A stretch of DNA of 32,076 nucleotides from a virus. The translations under genes were made by a program, and so were the position numbers. The notes under the pieces were generated by a model that was given only the letters and a program-made list of their open reading frames with translations, made no database searches and had not been told where the DNA came from. The first letter of the stretch is position 1. Each line of letters starts with the position of its first letter. The stretch lies in the IMG/VR virus record IMGVR_UViG_3300025141_000451, positions 1-32,076 of that record. The stretch is one strand, 5' to 3'. Below are positions 7,744 through 18,100 of this stretch, piece after piece.

Positions 7744-9903
7744 ATGAAAACAGCTGGAAAAATGCAAGTAGCCCCACAGCTCGGATTAGATCTCCGAATA
7801 CCAGCAGCAAATGGGTCAGCAAATGAAATGGAAAACTGGTGTTATGACACCAAAACAAAATCATGGAATAATCAGGTAGGTTTCGAAACCTTCTGTTCAG
7901 AGAGGGGTTATCCCCTTTCTTATTATCCCAATCATCCAGTTGATAGTATTTACTGCTGGAGACGACATAACTCAGCACAACAATGGATCTTGTTCGAGGC
8001 AGGTGGTTCGCTTTATTATTTGAACCCATCACCTGGTGCTACTTCAGTTAGTAATACATTAGATTCATCAAGGACAATACCCGCTTCAAATGAGCCAGGA
8101 TCCTGGTATCAACCATTTGGAAAGTATTTAGTAATCTCAAATGGTAATGATGGGCCAATGAAATGGCGCGGACAGAAAAATAGGATTTATCCAGTTGGTT
8201 GGCTTAATAGGCCATCTCCTCCAATAGGAACACCACCAACAAATAAGCCTGGTGATGGATCGCCTTATAACTTTATTGAAGGGACAGATCGTTACGAGCA
8301 AGGACAAAGTGAAACAGGTGGTGATACTAGATTTAAAGATGATGCATTTATGGGAATAGGATCTTCAACAGCCAATGCTGAGAACTCTTATTCTTGGAGG
8401 GTTTCTTTTGTAAATGAGAATGGATCTGAATCGCCAATCTCAGAACCTTCAGGCCTCGTAAGATGGACAACTGAAACAATAACAAAAGGCACCAACACTT
8501 ATGAGAACACCCCATGTGTAAAGGTAACTCTTCCAGTTGGCCCTACAGGGACGGTAGCTAGAAGATTGTATAGGACGAAAAACAATGTAGGAACTGATTT
8601 CTTCTTCAGTATGCAAATACCTAATAATGTTGATACATTCGTTATGGATTTCAAAGCAGATAGCCAGTTAGGAGCAACATCACCTAGTGAAAACGATAGT
8701 GTTGCTTTTCCTGCCAGTGGAGCACGCTTTTCAGCCACTTATAAAAACTGTCTATTTCTAGATGGAGGCGCTTTAATGCCAAATAGGCTTTATCATTCAA
8801 AGCCTCTTCAATGCGATACCTATGGAGCTTTTGATTATTTCGAAACAGGAACTTCATTAGGCGGAGACATAACTGCTTTATTCACTTATTATAACTCTTT
8901 GTTTGTATTTAGAGAAGATGCTATAGATCTAGTTAGAGGTGATCCTTTAAATGGATTTGAGTTAGTTCCTTTTGTTTCAGGTATTGGAACGAGAAGCCCG
9001 CACACGATACAAGCCATACCTAATCTTGGATTGATGTTCCTATCCACGGATGGGGTGTATCTTTTAACTGGTGGATTAGATGGAGGCTCATCATTATCTA
9101 TCAATAAAATCTCTGCAGAAATAGATGGCTTAATAGAAAGAATGAGTAAAGATAAACTTTCAAAGTTTGTTAGCATCTATTCACATCAATGGAGAGAGGC
9201 ACACTTTTACATCTCAACTGATGGGCATCCTAAGCTAAATACAGGTATTATTTTCCATCAGGATTCAGGTGCTTGGACAACACGCGATAACATAGCTTAT
9301 AAGGTAGGCTGCTTAACAACAGACAAGGATGGAAACATAATCTATGGTGCAAATCAGGCTACTAACTTAACCAACAACGATCCTGTTACAGGGATCCAAG
9401 TTATTTCAAGAGCTAGGCCAATGGGTTATGTCTCAGCTGGAAGTGGTGAAGACATTACATACACACAAGGTGGTGCATTTAGTGCAACATTTAAATCTCA
9501 GTGGATGGACATGGGCTCACCTTTTCAGAAGAAGCAGCCTAAGTATTTGTATCTATACATACAAACAACTGGGGATGCACCATTGGCTTTAAGCTTTCAC
9601 AAAGATAGAAACTGGGCTAGATTTGTAACTGCTGATGCAAAACAAATGCAGATTGGCGATGCTGAAAATCAACCAACTTATCGCGAAACAGCTACTCCAA
9701 GAACTGATGATGGTGTTGCTGCTATTTGGGGTCAAACATTTTGGCAAGATCCAACAATAACTTGTATAAGATACCCAATAGTTTTAGGATCTTGTAGCGA
9801 GTTTGCTTTTTCATTTGATACAGGGGCGACCCCAGTGGTATTTTTCGGTTATGCAGTGGAATACCAAGCTTCGACAATAGAAACATTAAGGGGGAAATCC
9901 TAA
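7744..9903 (+). CDS. Tail nozzle / tubular protein B-like virion protein
   Basis: A 719-aa beta-rich protein. The N-terminus (QLGLDLRIPAANGSANEMENW) and following repeats such as SWYQPFGKYLVISNGNDGPMKWRG and YKNCLFLDGGALMPNRLYHS match the style of podovirus nozzle or stabilisation proteins (T7 gp12 group), which form a beta-propeller tube below the adaptor. A fibronectin-like segment, YSWRVSFVNENGSESPISEPSG, lies around residues 215-235. Its stop and the next ATG share a TAATG, so translation is coupled. Placement after the adaptor supports the role; the fold assignment is inference. Confidence 0.68.
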   Translation: MKTAGKMQVAPQLGLDLRIPAANGSANEMENWCYDTKTKSWNNQVGFETFCSERGYPLSYYPNHPVDSIYCWRRHNSAQQWILFEAGGSLYYLNPSPGATSVSNTLDSSRTIPASNEPGSWYQPFGKYLVISNGNDGPMKWRGQKNRIYPVGWLNRPSPPIGTPPTNKPGDGSPYNFIEGTDRYEQGQSETGGDTRFKDDAFMGIGSSTANAENSYSWRVSFVNENGSESPISEPSGLVRWTTETITKGTNTYENTPCVKVTLPVGPTGTVARRLYRTKNNVGTDFFFSMQIPNNVDTFVMDFKADSQLGATSPSENDSVAFPASGARFSATYKNCLFLDGGALMPNRLYHSKPLQCDTYGAFDYFETGTSLGGDITALFTYYNSLFVFREDAIDLVRGDPLNGFELVPFVSGIGTRSPHTIQAIPNLGLMFLSTDGVYLLTGGLDGGSSLSINKISAEIDGLIERMSKDKLSKFVSIYSHQWREAHFYISTDGHPKLNTGIIFHQDSGAWTTRDNIAYKVGCLTTDKDGNIIYGANQATNLTNNDPVTGIQVISRARPMGYVSAGSGEDITYTQGGAFSATFKSQWMDMGSPFQKKQPKYLYLYIQTTGDAPLALSFHKDRNWARFVTADAKQMQIGDAENQPTYRETATPRTDDGVAAIWGQTFWQDPTITCIRYPIVLGSCSEFAFSFDTGATPVVFFGYAVEYQASTIETLRGKS

Positions 9904-10613
9904 TGCCGTTTAGATGGAGACAAAAATCTATAGCTGACGATGACATAACATCATCAAGAGAGTTTGACATAGCTTACTCAAACTATGCTGATGTTATTAA
10001 TGGAGGTATGGATAGAGATAATCTTCCTGAAGATTGTATTAACTCAGGTGGTTTATCAAACACAGCAAGAAACGAGTTTAAACAGTTTTCTGTTGGAAGA
10101 TTTAAACATGAATCGAATGTAAATGCACATGCACTTTTCACAACCATTCTTGATGGAAACTTTACAGGTGGGGGTGGTGGATCACAACCTAATCCTCAAG
10201 GTAACTCTGTCTATGGGCTTCATTATGGCGATAATCCATTAATGGAAGGTGGATCTTGGTTTAAAGTAAAAGGAACTGAGGTTAAATGTGAAGAAGGAAT
10301 GTTAGAAACAAACTGGAAAGTTAATGTGTTTATTCCAAAATACAGAGCTTATGTTAAGAGAGGGACATCTGATAAATGTTCAATGAAATGGGTTGAATGG
10401 AGAATAGATGTTGATGGTGTAGAAGTATGCCGATCTTCTGCTATGTTTCAACCTTGGCATACAGTAATGTTAAATGCAAACACACAAATAGGCAAAGGCG
10501 TTCATACAGTCGATGTTTATTGTCTTGTTCCAGGTAGAATAAACGATACAGATAATCAAGCTATAATGACCTTCTTTGGTGGTCAGCTTGCTTGCTGGAA
10601 TAGGAGAAGATAA
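9903..10613 (+). CDS. Virion/tail protein, function unknown (set of three)
   Basis: A 236-aa protein of unknown function in the tail block. It contains NYADVINGGMDRDNLPEDCINSGGLS near residues 25-50, a motif type (short asparagine- and glycine-rich hinge plus 'NGGM...') that recurs in the two genes that follow. The second half is beta-rich, with several Trp and Cys. It is probably a tail-spike or tail-surface component. Its ATG overlaps the previous stop, and its own stop abuts the next ATG after AGGAGAAG. Confidence 0.55.
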   Translation: MPFRWRQKSIADDDITSSREFDIAYSNYADVINGGMDRDNLPEDCINSGGLSNTARNEFKQFSVGRFKHESNVNAHALFTTILDGNFTGGGGGSQPNPQGNSVYGLHYGDNPLMEGGSWFKVKGTEVKCEEGMLETNWKVNVFIPKYRAYVKRGTSDKCSMKWVEWRIDVDGVEVCRSSAMFQPWHTVMLNANTQIGKGVHTVDVYCLVPGRINDTDNQAIMTFFGGQLACWNRRR

Positions 10614-11681
10614 ATGGCTACAGTAAATCTTGCAAACTTTTACCCAAAAAACCAGGTTACTGATGCAACTGAAGTTAATAATAACAGTAATGCATTAAAT
10701 GGTTCAACAAGCGGTATCAATGGAGAAAATGTAAGAAGCGAAGGGATTGATCATAAAAACATGAATGATAATCCTATCCTAATCTATGGAGCACAGCAAG
10801 TGAATGCAGCTGCTAATCCTGCATTTGGTGTTGCACCTACAACTCATACTGGTTGGCGTTATCCTGCTGTTGGCGATCCTTCAGTTCCAGCTGGTGTCAG
10901 ATCGGCTGCTAGAGAATACCCAGTTAATCATGATGCTACTTACGCAATAAATACCAATGTCAATCAAGGCACTAAGCTACAAGTTAATAGCACCAACGGT
11001 ATCGCCTTAGAAAATGACATGCTTTTAAAGATAAACTTCTCAGCTATTATTTGGGACATTACTGCTGGAACAACTGGTGGTGCAATGTGGTCAAATAAGC
11101 TAGCTTGTGATCTTATTGGAACATCAAATGGAGGAACAGGAATAGGTGAATGGTGCTGGTTCTTTTATCCTAAGTTTAATACTACAAGTAGTGCTTTAAA
11201 TGATGCTGATTTTAAAGATTGGAAAGCAGCAGGTTTTAGAACGATAGGATTACCAACAGATCCATTTAATGCAGTTGAAGGTGTTACTGGCACAAGTTAT
11301 GCATTTACTACTAGAGATTTTTCACATGTTGCAGTTGCACCAATGCATACAATGGCAGCTGGAACAGGTGGTGCTGATGGAGCTATAGCAAAGTGTGCTT
11401 ATTATTCTCCATTAACTAACCCAGTCATTTCTTCATCAGGCCCTTACACAGTTAAAGGTGAGGTTTGGGTTCCAGTTGATACTGGCGGATTGGCAGGGGC
11501 AGCAACTGGTAAAACACTTTATGGTATTCAGCTTTTCTGTGGTGGGCCTTGGAGAATGAATAGTATTAACATGGCGTTAGAAGGTGATACCGAAGCTAAT
11601 GATGGAATAGAACACGGTGTTACAATAACTAGAGCACAAATCTCATTACAAATCTATGGTATGCAAGGAGGGTCAGTATAA
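10614..11681 (+). CDS. Virion/tail protein, function unknown (second of set)
   Basis: A 355-aa Gly-, Ala-, Thr- and Asn-rich beta-type protein. The N-terminus (ATEVNNNSNALNGSTSG, then GIDHKNMNDNPI) parallels the hinge motif of its two neighbours. The rest looks like a capped beta-sandwich, with long loops and conserved-looking aromatics. No enzymatic motif is visible. It starts directly after the previous stop and overlaps the next ATG by one base, so the three are made together, suggesting subunits of one structure such as a tail-tip or fibre complex. Confidence 0.55.
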   Translation: MATVNLANFYPKNQVTDATEVNNNSNALNGSTSGINGENVRSEGIDHKNMNDNPILIYGAQQVNAAANPAFGVAPTTHTGWRYPAVGDPSVPAGVRSAAREYPVNHDATYAINTNVNQGTKLQVNSTNGIALENDMLLKINFSAIIWDITAGTTGGAMWSNKLACDLIGTSNGGTGIGEWCWFFYPKFNTTSSALNDADFKDWKAAGFRTIGLPTDPFNAVEGVTGTSYAFTTRDFSHVAVAPMHTMAAGTGGADGAIAKCAYYSPLTNPVISSSGPYTVKGEVWVPVDTGGLAGAATGKTLYGIQLFCGGPWRMNSINMALEGDTEANDGIEHGVTITRAQISLQIYGMQGGSV

Positions 11682-12361
11682 TGGCTTATACAGCACCAAA
11701 TACATTCGCAGCAGGAGCCATCATTGATGGGTCAAACATACAAGCAAACATTGATGAGCTAAGAGATTATGTTAATGGTGGTATGGCTACTGCTGACATT
11801 CAAAATGCTAGCTGGATAGAAACCAAACACCTTATGCGCGGTGAGTTCATTGGTATTTCCAACTCTTATGAGATGAGATCTGGTTTATCAATGGGAAACA
11901 CCGGTGTTAATGAAAGCTCAGGTATTGGAGGAAGGCTTATTGGTCAAGAAGAAGGCGGTAATCCTGCAATCCCAGGATCTGGCTTTAGTTATTTTCTTGA
12001 CGACATCTCTGATGTTTGGATAACAGTAACAGCTTTCCCTCGTATGTATGATGGTGATGCAGCTGCTACTATTACTACAAACAGCACAGGTATTTACATG
12101 GTTGATGCTAACTCTACAACAACCTATCCATACACTTATCACACCTATCTTTCAGAAGCAAAGTTTGGTGTTAATCCTAGATCTGGTGCTAATAATGAAC
12201 AACTACCAGGCTGGGAAAGAAGGAAAGGATTTAGATTTACATTTGCTTTATTTAATCAAGCAGTTGGAGAACACGCTTTCTACATGAGCGCATCTGCTGG
12301 TGTTATGACATTACCCTGGAAGTTCTTTAAAGTGCAGGTTCAAGCATTTAAAAGAGCATAG
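11681..12361 (+). CDS. Virion/tail protein, function unknown (third of set)
   Basis: A 226-aa protein with the clearest version of the shared motif: AGAIIDGSNIQANIDELRDYVNGGMATADIQNAS near residues 12-45, then WIETKHLMRGEF. This 'Asn-Ile...Leu-Arg-Asp-Tyr-Val-Asn-Gly-Gly' opening is common in small phage tail or fibre proteins. The remainder is a beta-rich domain ending LPWKFFKVQVQAFKRA. The ATG overlaps the previous stop (TAATG), with GGAGGG as ribosome site. Confidence 0.58.
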   Translation: MAYTAPNTFAAGAIIDGSNIQANIDELRDYVNGGMATADIQNASWIETKHLMRGEFIGISNSYEMRSGLSMGNTGVNESSGIGGRLIGQEEGGNPAIPGSGFSYFLDDISDVWITVTAFPRMYDGDAAATITTNSTGIYMVDANSTTTYPYTYHTYLSEAKFGVNPRSGANNEQLPGWERRKGFRFTFALFNQAVGEHAFYMSASAGVMTLPWKFFKVQVQAFKRA

Positions 12362-12394
12362 GAAATAAAACATGCTATTATTAGGAGGAAAAAG

Positions 12395-13096
12395 ATGGAA
12401 CCATTAACAGTTGGATTAATCTTAGCGGGAACCGCTGCCTTAGCAAATCGAGCCGGAGCTGCAACATCTGGTTACATCGCAAATGCACCAAGCGAAGCTG
12501 CTCAGGACAGAATAAAAGAACTAGAAAAACTTCAAGAAGCAGATGCATTAGGTTTGACTGGAGCAGAAAGAGAGGCTTTTATGGCCGCTGTTATGCATCC
12601 TCAACAAGCACTTGCTCGAGAAGGATTTGAAAGAACACAAGCTTTACAATCTATGGCTAACCAAAGTGGAGACATTTTGCGTAGAACTGCAGCAATGGAA
12701 GAGCAAGAAGCTAGAGCGGCTGGTGAGGCTGCTAGACAAATAGCTGTTGCTGATGTTCAAAAGGCTGCTCAACAAGAACAAGAGCTATTACAGTTAGAAA
12801 TGGGTGTTGAATCGCAAGAACAAGCACAGAAGGCTGCCTTATGGGGTGGTATTATTGGTGGTGTTGGCGACATTGCTTCTACAGGTGCTCAATACTATGC
12901 TATGACAGAACTAACTAATCGTGGAGGGCCAATGATACCAGGAGCCAATAGCTACATGCAAGCTGCTCCTTACATGAGTATGTATGGTTATGGGCCGACA
13001 GGTTATAATCCTTACGCTAATCCTTATGGATCACCTTATGGTTATGGCCCAATGGCACCTCCCAATGTTAATACAAATCCTACTGGGGAGAAATAA
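12395..13096 (+). CDS. Internal virion protein-like, hydrophobic segments and YGYGP tail
   Basis: A 233-aa protein. Residues 4-25 (PLTVGLILAGTAALANRAGA) and about 148-170 (WGGIIGGVGDIASTGAQYYA) are hydrophobic and glycine-rich, flanking an Ala/Gln/Glu-rich helical region. The C-terminus is a low-complexity Tyr/Gly/Pro/Asn tail with repeats like YGYGP. This resembles the smallest ejected core protein of podoviruses (T7 gp14 type), which inserts into the host outer membrane. The two very large proteins that follow complete the usual trio. Role inferred from order and membrane character. The ribosome site TAGGAGGA is very strong. Confidence 0.55.
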   Translation: MEPLTVGLILAGTAALANRAGAATSGYIANAPSEAAQDRIKELEKLQEADALGLTGAEREAFMAAVMHPQQALAREGFERTQALQSMANQSGDILRRTAAMEEQEARAAGEAARQIAVADVQKAAQQEQELLQLEMGVESQEQAQKAALWGGIIGGVGDIASTGAQYYAMTELTNRGGPMIPGANSYMQAAPYMSMYGYGPTGYNPYANPYGSPYGYGPMAPPNVNTNPTGEK

Positions 13097-13099
13097 GTA

Positions 13100-15172
13100 A
13101 TGGCTGAACCCAAACAAACGAATGGCGATTACTATCGCAACATCTACATTGATACACACTATCAGCGTTATTCAATGGCACTTCAGATGGCACAAGCAGA
13201 AACGCTTCGTGCTTATGAACTTAGTGTCATGTTATCTAGACAGTTATCAAAACTTCAACAACAAAAAGCGAGAATCCAATCCTCGTCTTCTATGTCAGAG
13301 TTTGAAGCTAACCTTAAAATAGCCGGATTAGAAAACTCAATGGAGAATAACGCTTTGCAGCGTCAAATCACTGTTGTTAATAATGTTGAGAAACAATACA
13401 ACATAGATTCAACACTACCTTCAACTAACCAAGCAGCTAATGAGTTTGGTAATGCTTTGGTTGGTGTAGCAGATGTTCGTGCTGCAGCTAAAAGATACTC
13501 AAATCAAGTTAGTGGTTATTCAAAAGGAACCAATGGTGCTAAAGCAACTGCTGCTTCTATTTACTCATCATTTCAAGCAGCAGCTTATCAAAAAGGTGGA
13601 GCTGCTAAAACGAAGTTTGATGCTAATAGAAGTAAAATCTCAGCTGCAATCGCACAATCTACTGGTGTTACTGAATCAGACATGAGAACTTGGCAAGCAC
13701 AAAAAGATCAACAGATTTCAGACGAGATAACAAAGTATGGTGGCGAGGCTCTTGACAAGACACAACTTGAAACGCTTAGAAAACAAGCTAAAGATCCTAG
13801 TCAAAGATTAAGGTCATCTAAACAATCTGTTCTTACACCTATTAGCACAGAAGAAGAAAAGCTTCGTAAGCAGCAGCAAGAATACATCGAAATGTCCAGT
13901 AGATCTCCAGAAGAAACGATGTTAAGAGCTCAAACAATCTATAGAGAAACAATGAGCCCAATGTCTCAACAGCAAATGGCTAAGCGAAGACAAGCAGACA
14001 TTTTAAGGTCATTACCTCAAGAACAAAAGCTATTAGCACAAGGTTATGAAAGAGTAACACTTGACCAAGCAAAACAAATAATGAATAAATCTTATAAGTC
14101 GCTTGATAGTGAAGAGAAGGCAGCATTAGAGATTTATCGCGCTGCTTTAAAAGACAGGGTTGCAAAGAAACCAGTATCATTTAAAATACATGAGAAGATC
14201 CATGAAATGTATCCTGAAGATTCAAATAAACAAGAGCTGGTTGCTGGTTACATCTTAAGATTAACTGAAGCAGAAGGTGCTAGTAAAGGTAATCCAGTAG
14301 GAAAAGATGCAGCACCTTGGGCAGCAAGATACGATGCTCAGATTATGGGCTTTGAACCTGGCTTAACTAAAGAAGAAAAGAAACAACTTAAAGAACTTAA
14401 AAAGATACAATCAGATGTTGGTTGGCGTTGGGCTCCCCCATCACCAGACGAAGCAGCAGCTGCAGGTATTCCACTAACTCAAGAGCAACAGCAAAACTGG
14501 GATAAATACCTTGCTAAGCATCAGAAGAAACATCCCGATCAGTCGCCGGATTTAACAGGTGAGGCACCATTAGTAAGCATTGATGATAAAGAAATGTTAG
14601 AGTTCTTAGAATGGAAGGAAGCTTTAAAAGGAAATAAAGCTACATCTCAGCCACCTAAGATTCCAAGGCTTTATCAAGGTGAAATGGTTGAAGAAATCTT
14701 TCCAGCACATGAGTTTCCTGGTCAATCGATTGATGCTGGTGGTGCTTCATCGCTATTTATGGAACGAGGTATTGAACAACCAGATCCACAAACTGAAGAA
14801 GAATGGGATGAGTTTCTTCAATACATACCTGAATCACCTGCACCAAAAGATGCGAAGAAAGATGCGAAGAAAGATGCGAAGAAAGATGCGAAGAAAGGGA
14901 AGGGTAAGGTTGGTAAGAAAGATGCGAAGAAAGATGAGTTCTACGATCTTTCTGAAAACATTACACCTAAAGATTTCACACCATACACAATCGCCGGCCC
15001 TGATTGGGCAGGAAAAGTGGCTACTTTCACAGTAATAGCACCTAATACTATTCAAGTTGTAAGCCCAGAATACGGAAACTTTGTTCTTCAAGAGGGCAAG
15101 GTCATACTAGGCGACATAGAGCTAGGTAGCCCAAAAGGTTGGTGGGATCCCATGAAAGGACAAATCAAATAA
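13100..15172 (+). CDS. Internal virion protein (ejected core type), 690 aa
   Basis: A 690-aa, highly helical Gln/Lys/Ala-rich protein. The first 400 residues are coiled-coil-like (for example MALQMAQAETLRAYELSVML). A lysine/aspartate repeat region (about 584-610) is built from tandem KKDA units, followed by a compact C-terminal domain of about 75 residues. By position it corresponds to the middle ejection protein of podoviruses (T7 gp15 type). I found no lysozyme or transglycosylase signature. It is packed tightly between the 233-aa and 2063-aa genes, each with a 3-12 base gap. Confidence 0.55.
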   Translation: MAEPKQTNGDYYRNIYIDTHYQRYSMALQMAQAETLRAYELSVMLSRQLSKLQQQKARIQSSSSMSEFEANLKIAGLENSMENNALQRQITVVNNVEKQYNIDSTLPSTNQAANEFGNALVGVADVRAAAKRYSNQVSGYSKGTNGAKATAASIYSSFQAAAYQKGGAAKTKFDANRSKISAAIAQSTGVTESDMRTWQAQKDQQISDEITKYGGEALDKTQLETLRKQAKDPSQRLRSSKQSVLTPISTEEEKLRKQQQEYIEMSSRSPEETMLRAQTIYRETMSPMSQQQMAKRRQADILRSLPQEQKLLAQGYERVTLDQAKQIMNKSYKSLDSEEKAALEIYRAALKDRVAKKPVSFKIHEKIHEMYPEDSNKQELVAGYILRLTEAEGASKGNPVGKDAAPWAARYDAQIMGFEPGLTKEEKKQLKELKKIQSDVGWRWAPPSPDEAAAAGIPLTQEQQQNWDKYLAKHQKKHPDQSPDLTGEAPLVSIDDKEMLEFLEWKEALKGNKATSQPPKIPRLYQGEMVEEIFPAHEFPGQSIDAGGASSLFMERGIEQPDPQTEEEWDEFLQYIPESPAPKDAKKDAKKDAKKDAKKGKGKVGKKDAKKDEFYDLSENITPKDFTPYTIAGPDWAGKVATFTVIAPNTIQVVSPEYGNFVLQEGKVILGDIELGSPKGWWDPMKGQIK
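14847..14938 (+). repeat. 12-bp tandem repeat encoding KKDA units
   Basis: The unit GATGCGAAGAAA is repeated four times from about 14850 to 14897. A diverged GGGAAGGGTAAGGTTGGTAAG stretch follows, then further units to about 14935. In frame it encodes Lys-Lys-Asp-Ala blocks in the 690-aa virion protein. Near-identical DNA units indicate recent slippage expansion, so copy number may differ between strains. Confidence 0.9.
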
Positions 15173-15184
15173 GAGGTATAGATA

Positions 15185-18100
15185 ATGGCTGAACCCGCCC
15201 CAAAACCAGAATACAAGCTTCCTGATTTGACAGTATTATCACCTGTCCAACAGGAAACCTTTAATACTATTTTAAAACTGCAAGGTGAAACACAAGCAGA
15301 AAGGTATTATCAGGATGCTTTAAAAGAAAATCAAGTAGAGATAGATGCTCGTAATCTCCTTGAACAGCAGCGTCAAGAAGAAATAAGAAGAAGAAGAGAA
15401 GCTCAGCGTCTTATGGAAAAAGAAGCAGCTGAACTACAAGAAGTTGGTGTTCAACCTGGTCAGTTAGATCCTGCTGGAAGACAGATACCGGGCATTAGCT
15501 ATCGAGGAATGAGAGATGCTGTCTATCCCGGTCAAGCCGACTGGAGCCAAGAAGAAATAGAAACAATCATGCTGGCCGACCAGATTGGTATGGCTGAAGC
15601 AAAAGGCTATGACATGGAAAAGATTGAGTATGCAAGAACAATCGCTGCTCTTCCTACTGATGTTATTAGAGATGCATACCTTAAAAAGCGTGGCCAAAAA
15701 ATGTTTGGCACTTCAACTCCAGTGCAACCCGGTATTCCTGCAGGATCTGGTAGATCTAGGAACATTACACCTACAATAGCAACAGCGCAAGGGAAAACAG
15801 AACAAGCACCAATGCTAGTCAGAGGTGAGGATCCTCAGTCAATAATCATGACACAAAGGGAGCGTGTTCCTACAGAACAGGACATGGAAAACAGAAAGGT
15901 TCAGGCTTTTCAAAAGATTGAAGCTGGTTATGTTGCTCAAGGTTATCCAACTGAACAAGAAGTATTTGAAAACTATCATGACCAGTATAAGACACAGTTC
16001 TTTAAATCTTGGAACATTACATCGTTTGATGACCTTACAGATCCTAAAGAAAGAAAAGGAATCGAAGCACAACTTGAAAACGCTGCTCAAACTGCTGCAA
16101 GAGGCGATAAAGAGACAGCAACTTATAAAGCCAGACAAATAGTTTATACACGCGCTATGAGGCCCATACAGGTAGGAGGTTATCAACAGGAGCCACTCTT
16201 TGTTGAAGGTGGTAGATTACAAAGGAACCCTGAACTAGTTAAACAGATGAGTGGCCCACAGGCCATGATGGAGGCTTTACGACCTCAGTTATTACAAACT
16301 AGAGAAGAATACCAAGAAGAGCAGTTTGATAGAGCTGATAATGCAAAAGATTTTCAAATGGATGTTTATGCTACAGCAGCAAATGATGGATTAAATCTTG
16401 ACGATCCTAAAAACATAGCAAATACTGAAGTTAAAATGTTTAATCAATGGGAGGATAATCGAAAGAAGCAACTCCGCTTTCAGTTAAAGTTAAATAGAGT
16501 AGTTCAGGAAAACTGGAGCCAAGAGCAACAAGAAGAATGGATTGAGTATGAAGCAAGAAAAGAACTAAGGCAATACATTCCCACTCAATACACACAGGAT
16601 TGGCTAGCTAAGCCATCTATGGAAGCATTCCCACCTATTGATGTTGCACAAGAAATAATGCTCTTTGGTTCTGAACAAGTTATGCCATTTATTGGTGATG
16701 TATTAACTGAAAGAAAACGGGGTGGTGCTCTTGTAGAATCGACTGGAATGGCACTAGTAAGAGACATTAACTTACCTTTCAGAATGATACAAAACCCAGC
16801 AGCTGACCTGATGAGAGAAAGTATTGAAGCTACAACTGGTGTAAAAGAAGAAGACATTTTAAATACTCGAGGCCAGCTATACGATGCTGATACAGTTGAA
16901 CTTACATCAGATGTAGAGTGGGGTAGTGGTGTATTAGAGGCTTGGACAAAAGAACTAGCTGTTGAGGTAGCTACTGCTCGTGGTTTAGGTAATGACCTTG
17001 CTGCTATACAGATAATAGATGATCCTACAAAACTAGGTGATAGACAAGATCACGCATTTTTAATGGGAACAGCAGCAGAGTTTTTTATTCCTTACAATAG
17101 CTTATTAAAACCATTTAGTGCAGGATTAAAATACGGTGGTTCAATGGTAAGAGGCGGTGCTCGAATGATGGATGTTGCTGCTGAAACTAGAAGAATACAA
17201 GCTTTAAGGAATACTGTTCCAAATGGTTCAGTTATGGATAACATAGCAGCTGGTGGAGCTGATGCATTAAAGTTTGAAAGATGGAAACATTTACCTTACA
17301 CAAATGTTGAAGCAATGGGTGCTCGTGCTGGTGATAACATGTCAGCTGTTGATAGAGCTGCTGTTCTTATGAATAGACAAAAGGGCGCTGAACAACTAAC
17401 ACAACCTCAGTTTGCACAAACTAGACAAATGTTAGGTGAAGGATTAGAACCTAGATCCCGTCAGTTATTTGATGAACTAACAGACATAGATTCAACTGAT
17501 GCAGTTGCTGTTTCAAATCGTAGTAGAGAAATAAACGAAAGCATAGAAACTTTAGCAAAAGAAAAAGGTATGACTGGTGATCTTGCTCGAGCATCAATGA
17601 TACAAGAAGGATTAGAAGGCGGCTATCGTGCAAACAAATGGATTGATGACCTATTGATTACAGATCCTGCTTCACCTTCTAGTAAAAGAGCAAAAGGCTT
17701 TTCAGTAGATCAGCAAGGAAGAATGCAAAACAAAGCATACGAACATTTAAAAAAGTATGATGCTCAAGATTATGTTATGCTTACAGATAGAGTTGCTGCT
17801 CATACTGACTTTGTTAATCAAGGCAACATGGAAATAATAAATAGAGGTATTAAGGCTGCTCGACAAGATGGTATTTCAGTTAGAGGTTTAGGTTCCAGAG
17901 GTGATGATAGTTTAATACCTTTAAATGTGCCTAAAAGAGAATACTTCAGAAAAGCTGGAACATACCAAGGCGATCCTGAACTTAGAAGGATTTACGAAAA
18001 GCTTGAAGGCTTGCTTCCTGGTGAAGATGCTGTTCCAACTATGGGGATGGGCGAAAAAGCAATGGTTACCAGAAATCAGCTAACTGCCCGTGAAAGCAAC

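Noticed and set aside
14847-14938. CRISPR-like array from the 12-bp units
   Set aside because: Units are contiguous without spacers and are in frame inside a coding gene.
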